Source: an uncultured Oligoflexia bacterium (GTDB lineage: Bacteria > Bdellovibrionota > Bacteriovoracia > Bacteriovoracales > Bacteriovoracaceae). From it: 64,000 bases of DNA. This document shows positions 43,228-52,540 of this stretch, piece by piece (position 1 is the stretch's first letter; each line of letters starts with the position of its first letter). The notes beneath the pieces were generated by a model. It made no database searches, had not been told where the DNA came from, and saw nothing but the letters and a program-made list of their open reading frames with translations. The stretch spans positions 1 through 64,000 of the forward strand of contig CAKZJW010000086.1 of NCBI GenBank assembly GCA_937120495.1, written 5' to 3'. The position numbers and the translations under genes are program-made.

Positions 43228-43991
43228 TTTTCATCCATTACGTATTGTTTGTAATTTTCATCAGTGATCATTCCTACGGGAGATTTTTGTAGGTGAGATA
43301 AAATATCTTCATCGGATTCACCATGAGTCTTTGCAAGAGTTGAAGATCTTTTCTTTCCAAATTGATCTCCACTGTAAAGAGACCAACCAGCTGCCACCAT
43401 GGATTTTCTTATGGAAGAAGAAGCACTATATGTGCTCATGATGCAATCTTTATTTGAGTAAGAAAAGAGTTCATCAAACCATTCTTTAGTCCAAAGAATT
43501 GAATTTCTTTTAGGGCTAAAAGCATCTTGGTAGATACAATTAAATTTAAAGTTTTTGCTTTTTTGAAAAGTGGAGAGTGTTTCTCTGGCATCACCAATAA
43601 TAATATAGAGCTCAAATTCTTTTGTTATTAGCTTGTAATAGTTATCAATGAATTCAAATTTTCCTAATGATTTGTTTTTTTGGACCCAGTACTCAACAAG
43701 GTCTTTATCTATTTCGACAGAGATAAAGGTAAAGAAGGCTTTATTTTTTTGCAATGTTCTTAAAGTTAACTCAAACCCCATGCCTGTTCCAAAACCAACT
43801 TCCAAAATTTTAATAGCTGATAGTTTTGATTTTTCTTCAACTTGGCAGCCCTTAATATAATAAGTAAGTGTTTCAGTTTCAGCTCCCGCTTGTGAATGAC
43901 AAGTTTCATTATAAAGTTTAGAAAAAGCGGTTAGTGATCCATCAGAAGTTTTGATAAAATCATAGTTTTTTAAATTCATATGGATTATCAT
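43224..43991 (-). CDS. mnmD: MnmD-like tRNA methyltransferase (MnmC N-terminal domain type)
   Basis: 255 aa stand-alone version of the MnmC methyltransferase half, which makes mnm5(s2)U at tRNA position 34 using SAM. Motifs: SLTAFSKLYNETCHSQAGAETET at the N-terminus of the domain, EVGFGTGMGFE (SAM-binding, near residue 66), IYQDAFSPKRN near residue 155, and STYSASSSIRKSMVAAGW. The FAD-dependent oxidase half of MnmC is absent. An ATG at 43979 is an alternative start; neither start has a clear ribosome site. The divergent gene begins only 10 bp away. Confidence 0.78.
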   Translation of the reverse strand: MIIHMNLKNYDFIKTSDGSLTAFSKLYNETCHSQAGAETETLTYYIKGCQVEEKSKLSAIKILEVGFGTGMGFELTLRTLQKNKAFFTFISVEIDKDLVEYWVQKNKSLGKFEFIDNYYKLITKEFELYIIIGDARETLSTFQKSKNFKFNCIYQDAFSPKRNSILWTKEWFDELFSYSNKDCIMSTYSASSSIRKSMVAAGWSLYSGDQFGKKRSSTLAKTHGESDEDILSHLQKSPVGMITDENYKQYVMDEK

Positions 43992-44001
43992 AACAAGACT
44001 T

Positions 44002-44754
44002 ATGCAAAAATATTATCATTATTACGACAAAGCTTATGAAAAATTTACTCCAGATTGGTTTGGCGAAGAGAACTTGGCCGTAGTTAATGATTTTTTAACT
44101 CATAACAGCGAAAGTATAATTAAGTTTATTGAAAAGTATGAAGATCACTTTGAGTGGCCATCTTCAATATTTAAAAACAAAAAGGTTCTTGTAACTGGCT
44201 GTGGTCTAGGTGGTGTTTGCCATTATCTTGCACAAAGAGGAGCCCGTGTTACGGGCATAGACGTTTCTAAGCTTGCAATTATGGGGGCGCAAGAGATTCT
44301 TCAAAACAAAGACTTTTATATAGATTTTAAAAACATGGATTGCGCTGAAGATATTGATCTTGGAGAAAGCTTTGACTTTATTGTTGATGATCATCTTTTT
44401 CATTGTTTAGCTGATCAGAAAGATAGAATCACATATCTAAAAAATTTAAAAAATCACTTAAGTGATGATGGACTTGTGTTGATAGAAACCATGGCTTTTC
44501 ACTCGGAAATTCAAGTTCCAGTTAATTACAGATTTGATGATAATAATATCTTATTTAAAGATCTTGGTGATGAAGAAATTATGATACGAAAAGTTGCGAG
44601 TTCTATTGATATAGAAAACGAAGTTAAAAACTCAGGTTTTAGTATTAATTACTTATTCTTTCACTCAGAGCTTGCTATGAATACCTTTCCAGAATATGAA
44701 GATTACCCATTTAATTTCCTTCCAAAAACATTGAGACTTACTTTTAAAAAGTAG
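44002..44754 (+). CDS. Class I SAM-dependent methyltransferase, substrate unknown
   Basis: 250 aa. The SAM-binding core is clear: KVLVTGCGLGGVCHYLAQRGARVTGIDVS (residues 62-90) with the GxGxG loop and the acidic residue ending strand 2, then FIVDDHLFHCL at strand 4 and LIETMAF at strand 5. About 55 residues precede the core. Sequence does not identify the substrate. It starts 10 bp from the divergent MnmD-like gene, so their promoters must overlap or lie in coding sequence. Confidence 0.78.
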   Translation: MQKYYHYYDKAYEKFTPDWFGEENLAVVNDFLTHNSESIIKFIEKYEDHFEWPSSIFKNKKVLVTGCGLGGVCHYLAQRGARVTGIDVSKLAIMGAQEILQNKDFYIDFKNMDCAEDIDLGESFDFIVDDHLFHCLADQKDRITYLKNLKNHLSDDGLVLIETMAFHSEIQVPVNYRFDDNNILFKDLGDEEIMIRKVASSIDIENEVKNSGFSINYLFFHSELAMNTFPEYEDYPFNFLPKTLRLTFKK

Positions 44755-44805
44755 TTTCAAAATCCCACGCATGACACATTGCAGATAGGAAAAAACGATT
44801 TATGT

Positions 44806-44833
44806 TTCAAAGTTCTAAATTCCAGATTATTAT
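44806..44833 (+). promoter_or_regulatory. Sigma-70-like promoter of fadD
   Basis: TTCAAA (44806-44811), 16-nt spacer, TATTAT (44828-44833), followed by an AAGG ribosome site and ATG at 44869. Confidence 0.38.
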
Positions 44834-44868
44834 ATCTATTGTTTAACTTTTTTAATTAAGGATTATTT

Positions 44869-46536
44869 ATGAACCGCGAATGGTATTCGAGTTATCAAGA
44901 GGGTGTTCCCCACGAAATTAATATGGACGAGTACAATAGTATTCCACATATTCTAGAGGAATCTTTTAAGAATTTTAAAGACAGACCTTCATTTCATTGT
45001 ATGGGAAAATCTTTTACTTTTGGTGAAATGGATTATCTATCAAAAAAGTTTGGTTCGTTTCTACAAAATGAGCTTGGATTAACTAAGGGGTCAAGAGTTG
45101 CATTGATGATGCCAAATATTCTTCAGTATCCAGTAGCTTTGTTTGGAATTTTAAGAGCAGGTATGATCGCTGTTAATGTTAACCCTCTTTATACTGATAG
45201 AGAGTTAGAGCATCAGCTTAAAGATTCTGGGGCTGATGCAATTATTATTTTTGAAAACTCAGCTCAAATACTTCAAAAAGTAATTAGTAAAACTCAAGTT
45301 AAACACGTTATTACGACAAGTATCGGAGATATGCTTCCATTCCCAAAATCACTTCTAGTAAATTTTGTAATTAAGCATGTAAAAAAGATGGTTCCTACTT
45401 GGTCACTTCCAGGAAGTATTAAGTTTAATGATGCTCTTGCAAAAGGTGATGATTCAACTTTTAAAAAAGCAGATCTGACTAAAGAGGATACAGCGTTTTT
45501 ACAATATACTGGTGGTACAACAGGAGTTTCAAAGGGGGCGGAGCTTACGCACGGAAATATTGTTGCAAATATGCTTCAAGCTCGTGCTTGGATTCAAAAA
45601 GACCTTGTTGATGGTCAAGAAATAATCGTTACCCCTCTTCCTCTTTATCATATCTTCTCACTCACTGCGAACTGTATAATCTTTAGCTCAATTGGAGCTC
45701 TTAATGTTCTTGTTACTAATCCAAGAGATATACCTGGTTTTGTAAAAGAACTTAGTAAGTGGAAATTCTCTGCTATCACAGGTGTTAACACTTTGTTTAA
45801 TGCACTTTTAAATAATGAAGAGTTCAAAAAGTTAGACTTCTCATCACTAAAGGTTACTCTTGGTGGTGGAATGGCCGTTCAAAGAGCTGTAGCAGAAAAC
45901 TGGAAAGAAGTAACGGGGAAACCTCTGATTGAGGCTTACGGGCTTACTGAGACTTCACCGGCGGCATCTATAAACCCAATTAATATCCCTGAATATAATG
46001 GAAAAATTGGTATTCCAATTCCTTCAACAGACATCAAAGTTATTGATGATGATGAAAATGAAGTTGCTGTTGGTGAACGCGGTGAAATCGCGATTAAAGG
46101 GCCTCAGGTTATGAAAGGTTATTGGAACCGACCAGATGAAACTGCCAAGGTAATGACAAAAGATGGTTATTTTAAAACTGGAGATATAGCGACTAAAGAT
46201 GAGAAAGGATATTTTCAAATTGTTGACCGTAAAAAAGACATGATTCTTGTGTCTGGATTCAATGTTTATCCAAATGAAATTGAAGATGTTGTTGTATCTC
46301 ATGAGAAAGTTTTAGAGGTTGCTGCAATTGGTGTTCCTCATGAAAAATCTGGTGAAATCGTAAAAATATTTGTTGTTAAAAAAGATCCTTCATTAGATAA
46401 AGATGAACTTATTAAATTTTGTAAGGAAGAACTTACAGGTTATAAAGTTCCAAAGCTTGTTGAGTTTAGAGATGAACTTCCAAAAAGTAATGTTGGAAAA
46501 ATTCTTCGAAAAGATCTTAGGGAGCCAGCTAAGTAA
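44869..46536 (+). CDS. fadD: Long-chain fatty acid-CoA ligase
   Basis: 555 aa adenylate-forming enzyme that activates long-chain fatty acids to acyl-CoA with ATP. Motifs: P-loop [14 protein letters not shown] near residue 203, [17 protein letters not shown] near residue 345, YFKTGDIA near residue 430, and the fatty-acyl-CoA synthetase signature around [20 protein letters not shown]. The C-terminal [14 protein letters not shown] carries the catalytic Lys. Length agrees with E. coli FadD (561 aa). A glutamate symporter gene follows after 4 bp, suggesting cotranscription. Confidence 0.92.
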   Translation: MNREWYSSYQEGVPHEINMDEYNSIPHILEESFKNFKDRPSFHCMGKSFTFGEMDYLSKKFGSFLQNELGLTKGSRVALMMPNILQYPVALFGILRAGMIAVNVNPLYTDRELEHQLKDSGADAIIIFENSAQILQKVISKTQVKHVITTSIGDMLPFPKSLLVNFVIKHVKKMVPTWSLPGSIKFNDALAKGDDSTFKKADLTKEDTAFLQYTGGTTGVSKGAELTHGNIVANMLQARAWIQKDLVDGQEIIVTPLPLYHIFSLTANCIIFSSIGALNVLVTNPRDIPGFVKELSKWKFSAITGVNTLFNALLNNEEFKKLDFSSLKVTLGGGMAVQRAVAENWKEVTGKPLIEAYGLTETSPAASINPINIPEYNGKIGIPIPSTDIKVIDDDENEVAVGERGEIAIKGPQVMKGYWNRPDETAKVMTKDGYFKTGDIATKDEKGYFQIVDRKKDMILVSGFNVYPNEIEDVVVSHEKVLEVAAIGVPHEKSGEIVKIFVVKKDPSLDKDELIKFCKEELTGYKVPKLVEFRDELPKSNVGKILRKDLREPAK

Positions 46537-46540
46537 ATAA

Positions 46541-47755
46541 ATGCTTATTGATTTTTTTATATATGGTGGGGCATTTCTTTTGGCATTTTTGCTTAAAAGA
46601 AGTGCCTCTCGTTTTTTATGGCTAATACCATCTTCACTTATTGCTGGGTTGATTTCATTTTTAGGATCATCGGAAGTCTTTAAGCTTTATAGTCTCTCTG
46701 ATAATTACAGCCTTTATATTGAAATACTTCTTTCTTTGACCTTTGCCTGTTTTCCATTATCAATAACAAGAATTAATAGAAATTTCTTTTCTAAAGTTAA
46801 AAGACTTTGGCAGTATTCAGCTCTTCAGTATTTAACTCAATGGGGATTGTCACTAGCTCTTTGTATTTTTGTTTTAAAACATATTTTTGATTTTCTAGAT
46901 GATAGCTTTGGTGTTGTGTTACCTGTAGGTTTCGCTGGAGGACACGGAAGTGCTGCAGTTGTTGGGGATCTTCTATTTCGACTTGGTCATGATGAGGCTT
47001 TGACGCTTACAATGACCATGGCTACAGCGGGGGCAATATTCGCAATCACCGGCGGTATCTTTTGGATCCACTGGGGAAGAAAGAAAGGATACTTAGAAAA
47101 AACAAGTGATAAAGATAAGAAAGAGACTTTTGATTTTAAACTTGATGTTAAAACAACCTTCCTTCTATTTATCATTGTTACTTGCTCGTATTTTTTAAAG
47201 CCATTTTTTATAAACATATTTAAATTTGAAATACCATTTTTTGCAATAGCTACAGTTCTTTCAGGATTAGTTAGAGTGATAAAGCCAAATATCTCAATCT
47301 CTAAAACGACTCTCGAAAGAGTAACTAATCTATCAACGGACATTTTGGTTTGCGTTGGAATTGCTTCGATAAAATTGAAAATACTTGAGATGTACATTGC
47401 TCCTTTAGCAATTATGATGATTGTAGGTTTATGTGTTTGTATTTTATATTTTAAAAAAATAGGAATGAGAGTCTTCGATGAAGATTCATACTCAAAAGCT
47501 GTCTTTACTTGGGGATGGTCTGTCGGTGGCTTGGTTTTTGGTTTGGCACTAGTAAAAATGATTAAACGCGAGAAAAATATGGAGATGCTTGAGCAATTTG
47601 CATTTACATACCTAATGCTCGCTCCGATTGAGATAACCCTTCTTTTAACAATGCCATATCTGGTTCATAATGGTTATGCCCTTTATATGGCCATCCCACT
47701 GATTTTATTGTCACTTCTTCTTATAAAGTTACTGGCTAAAGCAACCGATAAGTAG
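46541..47755 (+). CDS. gltS: Sodium/glutamate symporter family protein (GltS-like)
   Basis: 404 aa integral membrane protein with about 11 helices, matching GltS in length. The GltS signature is near residue 130: PVGFAGGHGSAAVVGDLLFRLG. A second half-repeat contains TWGWSVGGLVFGLALVKM near residue 325. GltS takes up glutamate with Na+. The canonical GGHGT motif reads GGHGS, so specificity could differ. It is 4 bp downstream of fadD; the two are probably one operon supporting use of lipid and amino-acid nutrients. Confidence 0.82.
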   Translation: MLIDFFIYGGAFLLAFLLKRSASRFLWLIPSSLIAGLISFLGSSEVFKLYSLSDNYSLYIEILLSLTFACFPLSITRINRNFFSKVKRLWQYSALQYLTQWGLSLALCIFVLKHIFDFLDDSFGVVLPVGFAGGHGSAAVVGDLLFRLGHDEALTLTMTMATAGAIFAITGGIFWIHWGRKKGYLEKTSDKDKKETFDFKLDVKTTFLLFIIVTCSYFLKPFFINIFKFEIPFFAIATVLSGLVRVIKPNISISKTTLERVTNLSTDILVCVGIASIKLKILEMYIAPLAIMMIVGLCVCILYFKKIGMRVFDEDSYSKAVFTWGWSVGGLVFGLALVKMIKREKNMEMLEQFAFTYLMLAPIEITLLLTMPYLVHNGYALYMAIPLILLSLLLIKLLAKATDK

Positions 47756-47807
47756 TTGAAATAACTTATATCTGGCTAATAGCTATTTTTACTAGTCCTA
47801 AAGGGTT

Positions 47808-47813
47808 TAAAAT
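47808..47813 (+). promoter_or_regulatory. Candidate -10 box, leaderless geometry
   Basis: TAAAAT ends 8 nt before the ATG at 47821. A good -35 is not seen and no properly spaced ribosome site is present. Confidence 0.25.
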
Positions 47814-47820
47814 ATACTTT

Positions 47821-49932
47821 ATGAAAAACTTAATACTAATTTTCCTATTATCGTTTAGCGCTATGGCCAAGGATGAAGATAAAGCTCCAAGTGCCAATAC
47901 AAAAGAGAATGATCTTCTTGTTGCAACGATTAAGGAGAAGGATGTAGAGCAGCAAATTTTAGCTTCTGAGCAGTTTAAAGAGTGTAAAGAGGGAATTGCT
48001 CAAGAGAGTGATGTTAAAAAAAGAGAGGCATCCCTTGAAACATGTTTAAAAGACAAGTTTAAGTCTCTATCTGATGAAGAATTAGAAGAATTATCTGGCA
48101 AGCTTGAACTTGGAGCCTACGATCCTAATGCTAACAAAAGTACAAAGAGTATTAAAAGCTACCTTACTGACAGAGTAACTAAAGCTCTTAGAGGTGATAC
48201 GAAAAAAGACGCTAAAGAAATTACACTTAAAGATATGAAGTATGTTGATCATTCTTTGTATTCAAAAATCTATAGATCTCAAATCGGTAAAAATATTCTT
48301 TTAGAGACAGCAAACTATTGTCTTGAAAATCTTGGTTTGAAAGATGAAGCAACTGCACTAGTAAATTACTGTGCCATTCCTGGAGTAGGGGATCAAGAAA
48401 CAGGTCTTGGGAAAAACTGCAAGATTAAGGGAGAAGTTAGGGTTAAAGATATTACTGAGAGTGTATTGAGGTCTTCTCACTTGAAAGTTGGAAGGATGAA
48501 TGGAAATAAATTTAAAAAATTTGGAACAGATAATAATTGGGATAAACAAAGTTTAATTTCCGTTATGAAAAAGTCAGATAATTCATCTAGTTTTTGGAAA
48601 GATGATGCGTTTGAATATAGAGTTTGCGATCCAATGAAAAAAGCAGATGGAAGCTTTGATTCTAATTGTAAAACTGACACAACTCGAACTTCTTCCGCAA
48701 TTAGTGAGATGAAGCGGTTAGAGTTTGATCTTGGTGTTAACTATATGAAAGGTAAAATAGCATTTTGTACTCAAGTAGCAATAAAAAATATGTGTGAAGT
48801 GTATAAGTGTAGAAATGTTTATGACTCTTCAAAGCTCGACGAGCATTCAAAGAAAAAATGTAAAGAGCTAGGATTTTCTCAAATTGAAATTGGTAGGAAA
48901 GTCGAAGGAAAAAAAGAAATTGGTCTAAAAGCGTGTGGAGTACTTGATAGGTTAAAAGAGTATAGACGCGTAATTGCAGCTCTTGATAAAATTGATAGTG
49001 TGAATGATAAAAGTAAAGGGACTGGTAAAGGCTTTAGAGTTAAAGATGTATTTGCTGGTAAATATACAGGTGGCAAAGGTGAAAAGTCGATAGAGGAAAT
49101 TACTACAATTGCCTCTTCTGAACTGTCAGGTTTATCGATTAATGATGAATCAGAAATAGAAAAATTAAAGGGTGAGTGTTTTAGTAATGGAGAGTTTAAT
49201 AAGGATGCGAATAAAGAATGTGAAAAACTAATTGCAAACGAGTTAGATTATAAAAAAGCTCAAGATATATCAGCGGAAATGGAAGCTGAAAAAGCGGCTT
49301 ATTTGGCTCGCGTAGATAAACTCGCATCAGAAGGTGAGGGTGGTAAAGAAGGGCTTAAAAAGTATTTAGAGAAGCAAGGTTTAGGGCATCTTGCAGATGA
49401 GGAGTCACTATCTGCAGATAAACTTGCTACGATAATTAAAGATGATTACAAGGCACAAAGAGCAGCATTAAAAAAATCTATGGAAGAGAAATTTGCTCGA
49501 ACAAAAGATCTAAAGGATGCTGAAGGGAATGTTAAAGAGGCTCAAGAAGATAACTTTCAAAAAGAAATTGGAAATATAGCAAAAGAAAATATAGTTAATA
49601 TGGAAAAAGAAAAAGAAAGAATCCAAACACTAATCCAGTATAGTAATGTACTCTCCTCTTACCTTGGAGCTCAGATAAGCGGAGGGGATGAAGAGGATAA
49701 TACAGAAACAACTCTTGCCTACCAAAGACAAATCGAGCTTGAGCATGCTAAAAACGACAAGAGTGAAGCTAATCAGCAATTCGCTACGGATGAAGAATAT
49801 TTTAATGGCGAAGAAGTATCTCAATCTACAGAGAATGCAAACCTTCAGGTTGACCTCGCATTTATTGATTCTCTTTTAGGTAATACGGAAAAATCAGAAA
49901 ATATTTTAAAGTTAAAAGAAGAAAATAAGTAA
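47821..49932 (+). CDS. Large secreted protein, charged and helical, unknown function
   Basis: 703 aa with a signal peptide ending near residue 16 (SAMA-K). The mature protein is very Lys/Glu-rich. Residues 40-130 are helical; 160-385 hold about a dozen Cys (for example CAIPGVGDQETGLGKNC and CEVYKC), suggesting a disulfide-stabilised domain in the periplasm or outside. Residues 460-600 are predicted coiled coil, and the tail is acidic. I do not recognise any domain. It is monocistronic as far as visible, and a sigma-54-like promoter for the next gene follows its stop. Confidence 0.6.
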   Translation: MKNLILIFLLSFSAMAKDEDKAPSANTKENDLLVATIKEKDVEQQILASEQFKECKEGIAQESDVKKREASLETCLKDKFKSLSDEELEELSGKLELGAYDPNANKSTKSIKSYLTDRVTKALRGDTKKDAKEITLKDMKYVDHSLYSKIYRSQIGKNILLETANYCLENLGLKDEATALVNYCAIPGVGDQETGLGKNCKIKGEVRVKDITESVLRSSHLKVGRMNGNKFKKFGTDNNWDKQSLISVMKKSDNSSSFWKDDAFEYRVCDPMKKADGSFDSNCKTDTTRTSSAISEMKRLEFDLGVNYMKGKIAFCTQVAIKNMCEVYKCRNVYDSSKLDEHSKKKCKELGFSQIEIGRKVEGKKEIGLKACGVLDRLKEYRRVIAALDKIDSVNDKSKGTGKGFRVKDVFAGKYTGGKGEKSIEEITTIASSELSGLSINDESEIEKLKGECFSNGEFNKDANKECEKLIANELDYKKAQDISAEMEAEKAAYLARVDKLASEGEGGKEGLKKYLEKQGLGHLADEESLSADKLATIIKDDYKAQRAALKKSMEEKFARTKDLKDAEGNVKEAQEDNFQKEIGNIAKENIVNMEKEKERIQTLIQYSNVLSSYLGAQISGGDEEDNTETTLAYQRQIELEHAKNDKSEANQQFATDEEYFNGEEVSQSTENANLQVDLAFIDSLLGNTEKSENILKLKEENK

Positions 49933-49952
49933 TTCCCCCATATTCATTTGTT

Positions 49953-49968
49953 TGGCATCACGTTTGCT
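49953..49968 (+). promoter_or_regulatory. Sigma-54 (RpoN)-type -24/-12 promoter of the metzincin gene
   Basis: TGGCATCACGTTTGCT matches the consensus TGGCACGNNNNTTGCW at all but two positions, with the GG and GC doublets separated by exactly 10 nt. Expected start of transcription is near 49979, about 75 nt before the ATG at 50054. Confidence 0.6.
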
Positions 49969-49972
49969 TTAT

Positions 49973-49991
49973 AAGTAGCTAAATACTACTT
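49973..49991 (+). promoter_or_regulatory. Inverted repeat at the predicted transcription start
   Basis: AAGTAG-CTAAATA-CTACTT has perfect 6-bp arms with a 7-nt loop. It lies at the start site predicted from the sigma-54 motif, so it could be a 5' stem-loop or a protein-binding site. Confidence 0.35.
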
Positions 49992-50053
49992 ACTGGCAAA
50001 TTTGTGCATGTTTTATGTTTAAACTTTGTACAGATGTCATTTATAGGGGATAT

Positions 50054-51163
50054 ATGAAGTCTTTATCTACGTTTTTAATTTGCTTAGTTCTTGGGGCTCA
50101 GTTGAGTTTTGCACAAAGCACTTCTTCTAGAAGTGCTAATGTCGAGCCACAAAGATCGAAAATTGAACAATTCTTATATAATCTTTTTGGGTCAGGCGAC
50201 GCTGCTTCTCAAGAGAGAAAGAGAGTGCGTAAAGAAAAAAGAGCATATAGAAAAAAAATGCGACTTATTAGAAACAAACAAAGAGCAATGCAGGCACAGC
50301 GAAGAACTATTTCGCCACAAAAAAGACCTGTTGTTTCAACTGAGCCGGTAAAGCCTGTTGTGAAAAAAATAGTTCCTGATTGTTCACTTTATAATCATAT
50401 TCTACCTCAGTGTTATTATAAAAGAGATAAAAGTGTTCTTAATATAGCATTAGTCTTTTATGGAACAGAGATGAAGTTATCAGATTTAGATCGATTAGAG
50501 CCAATCTTACTAGACCGATTTGAAAGAGCAACTAAAGGCTTAGTGACTTTAAATATTGCAGAGAAAAAAATAATTCCATATAAGCACAAAATTTCTCCTG
50601 AATATAAGTTTAAAAATATTAAGGACAAAAAAAGACTTCAAAGAATTTGGTATTATGACAACGTTAATAGCAAGATTATGAATGAGGTTTATACTGAGTA
50701 TATAAAAACATCTACAAAAGAGAAAGTTGATAAGATTGATGTTATTGCAGCAATCACGGGAGCTCAATTTGATGGACTTGGATATGCAAGTGGAAGATTG
50801 ACAGTGACGGAGTATCCAAGAGAAATAGCTTGGAATTTAGACGATGGTGGTAGGGTTGATTATATTTCAGACTACGATATTGTTGATGAGCTCATTCATG
50901 AAATTGGACATAATCTTGGACTTGGACATGTTAGTGATCAATGCCAAAAAAGAGGCCTGACTCTAGAGCAAAAAGAAGCTTGTTGTGCAAATTCACCTGG
51001 AAAGGACGATGTACTTAGTTACTGTAGAAGTAGATCAGATGTAAATGAAAACTATATGCACGGATTTGAAAGTTGTAATCTTGAGATGATCAGGGAATCA
51101 ATTGTTCCGGCTCTTTTAGATGGTAAAAGTTGGCATATTGAAAACAGGTTAGAGTGTAAATAA
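50054..51163 (+). CDS. Secreted metzincin-type zinc metalloprotease
   Basis: 369 aa from the ATG at 50054, chosen for its GGGGAT ribosome site and its signal peptide (ending LSFA-Q). Residues 45-100 form a very basic propeptide-like region. The catalytic motif HEIGHNLGLGH (282-292) is a complete HExxHxxGxxH with Glu283, and a Met-turn candidate follows in NYMHG (Met335). Several Cys near 287-345 (QCQK, ACCA, YCRS, SCNLE) suggest disulfides. The protease is expected to act outside the cytoplasm. A sigma-54-type promoter lies upstream. Confidence 0.82.
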   Translation: MKSLSTFLICLVLGAQLSFAQSTSSRSANVEPQRSKIEQFLYNLFGSGDAASQERKRVRKEKRAYRKKMRLIRNKQRAMQAQRRTISPQKRPVVSTEPVKPVVKKIVPDCSLYNHILPQCYYKRDKSVLNIALVFYGTEMKLSDLDRLEPILLDRFERATKGLVTLNIAEKKIIPYKHKISPEYKFKNIKDKKRLQRIWYYDNVNSKIMNEVYTEYIKTSTKEKVDKIDVIAAITGAQFDGLGYASGRLTVTEYPREIAWNLDDGGRVDYISDYDIVDELIHEIGHNLGLGHVSDQCQKRGLTLEQKEACCANSPGKDDVLSYCRSRSDVNENYMHGFESCNLEMIRESIVPALLDGKSWHIENRLECK

Positions 51164-51193
51164 TTAGTTTCAAATATATAAGGAAAGTCAATT

Positions 51194-51580
51194 ATGAAAA
51201 AATTTATTCTATTATCTCTAGCTTTTGCTAGCTCATTTGCATTTGGTGCAGACAAAATCTTAGAGTGCGAAGCTGTCGCAATAAAGAAAAATAAAGTTTT
51301 ATTTGAAATAAATGCAGATGTTCATGATAGGAGAGTTAAGTCCCAAGGAACTGTTATCTCAAATCATACGGGAAGAAAAAGTTCTGTTACAAAACTTATC
51401 ATTAATTCAAATGATTTATTTGAAGATAATTTCAGTATTTCTATTTCTCATAAAGTTGGAAAAAAGATGATTGAAAAAGAAACGTTAAAAAACCTTTCGT
51501 TGAAAAGAAACCTTAAAGAGTATGGCATCCTTAAAGATTTTGGCGATTATAAACTTGATGTTGTCTGTAAAAAGATTTAG
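51194..51580 (+). CDS. Small secreted protein of unknown function
   Basis: 128 aa with a signal peptide ending near residue 19 (SFAFG-A) and an AAGGAA ribosome site. The mature protein is about 108 aa, beta-rich and basic, with one Cys near each end (LECE and VVCKK) that could form a disulfide. I do not recognise a family. It starts 30 bp after the metzincin gene on the same strand and may share its transcript. An AT-rich hairpin follows the stop. Confidence 0.55.
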   Translation: MKKFILLSLAFASSFAFGADKILECEAVAIKKNKVLFEINADVHDRRVKSQGTVISNHTGRKSSVTKLIINSNDLFEDNFSISISHKVGKKMIEKETLKNLSLKRNLKEYGILKDFGDYKLDVVCKKI

Positions 51581-51609
51581 TTTTTTAATGTATCAAATGC
51601 ATTAAAAAA
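51581..51609 (+). terminator. AT-rich hairpin between the small secreted gene and pdxY
   Basis: A perfect 10-bp stem TTTTTTAATG/CATTAAAAAA with a 9-nt loop. It is low in GC and has no following T-tract, so it could at most attenuate transcription. Confidence 0.25.
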
Positions 51610-51621
51610 GGGCGTCATACT

Positions 51622-52467
51622 ATGGCCATATTATCTATCCAGTCTCATGTAAGTTATGGGCATGCAGGAAATAGTGCATCAGTATTTCCTCTCATGCGTT
51701 TAGGAGTTGAAGTATGGCCAGTACATACGGTTTGTTTTGCTCATCATACAGGTTATGGAGAACCAAAAGGTCATGTCTTTACTGGAGATGATGTTAAACA
51801 GATTATTGATGGTGTAAAAAGTGTTGCCAACATAAATGAATGCCATGCTGTGATGACTGGCTATTTGGGGGCTGGTTCAATAGGGCGAGAAATACTATCT
51901 GAGCTCAAGCAATTAAGAGAACTTAATCCCGATATGATTTATTCATGTGACCCAGTTATGGGCGATATTGAAAAAGGTTTTTTTACCACTAAAGATGTAC
52001 AAGATTTCTTTAAAAACGATCTACTGGATCACTTCGATATATTAACTCCAAATCTATTTGAACTAGAACAACTATCCAATACTAATATAACGAGCATTGA
52101 TGGAGCGATAAAAGCAGCAAAGAGTCTAATTTCTCGTGACGATCAGCTTGTCGTTGTTACGAGTTTTCAGACCGAGAAAGAAAATTTGTCAGTTTTGTTA
52201 ATATCGAACAATGAATGTCTTTCTGTGACTACACCTGAGATTCAACTAAACAGGGCCGCTGTTGGTACAGGAGATTTATTTCATTCTTTATTTCTTGGTA
52301 ATTATATAAATTCCAAAGATACGAAATCATCTCTAGAAAAGGCTGTGAATTCAACTTTTGATATAATCAATATAACTAAGAAAAGTGGAAGTTATGAGCT
52401 TGAAATAGTAGCGAATCAGGAGTTATTAGTAACACCAATTTCAAGGTACGAAGCTATTGTTATTTAG
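51622..52467 (+). CDS. pdxY: Pyridoxal kinase (PdxY/PdxK family)
   Basis: 281 aa ribokinase-fold enzyme that phosphorylates pyridoxal to PLP in vitamin B6 salvage. Family motifs: ILSIQSHVSYGHAGNSASVF at the N-terminus, HTGYG near residue 49, TGYLGAGS near residue 81, CDPVMGD near residue 111, TPNLFELEQL, and RAAVGTGDLFHSLFLG (the GTGD catalytic motif near residue 214). Length fits PdxY (about 287 aa). PdxY and PdxK cannot be separated by eye with certainty. Confidence 0.88.
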   Translation: MAILSIQSHVSYGHAGNSASVFPLMRLGVEVWPVHTVCFAHHTGYGEPKGHVFTGDDVKQIIDGVKSVANINECHAVMTGYLGAGSIGREILSELKQLRELNPDMIYSCDPVMGDIEKGFFTTKDVQDFFKNDLLDHFDILTPNLFELEQLSNTNITSIDGAIKAAKSLISRDDQLVVVTSFQTEKENLSVLLISNNECLSVTTPEIQLNRAAVGTGDLFHSLFLGNYINSKDTKSSLEKAVNSTFDIINITKKSGSYELEIVANQELLVTPISRYEAIVI

Positions 52468-52473
52468 TGGATA

Positions 52474-52497
52474 GCACGATAATGTTTCTTATCGTGC
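52474..52497. terminator. Hairpin between pdxY and the convergent small gene
   Basis: A perfect 9-bp stem GCACGATAA/TTATCGTGC with a 6-nt TGTTTC loop, 7 nt after the pdxY stop. No T-tract follows. It probably serves as a terminator for pdxY. Confidence 0.5.
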
Positions 52498-52540
52498 GGT
52501 GCGTTGTGAGTGGTACTAAGCTTATTATCCCTAGGCCTAA

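Noticed and set aside
43224-43991. Bifunctional MnmC
   Set aside because: The oxidase half is absent; the next gene is an FMN TIM-barrel enzyme, not the FAD domain of MnmC.
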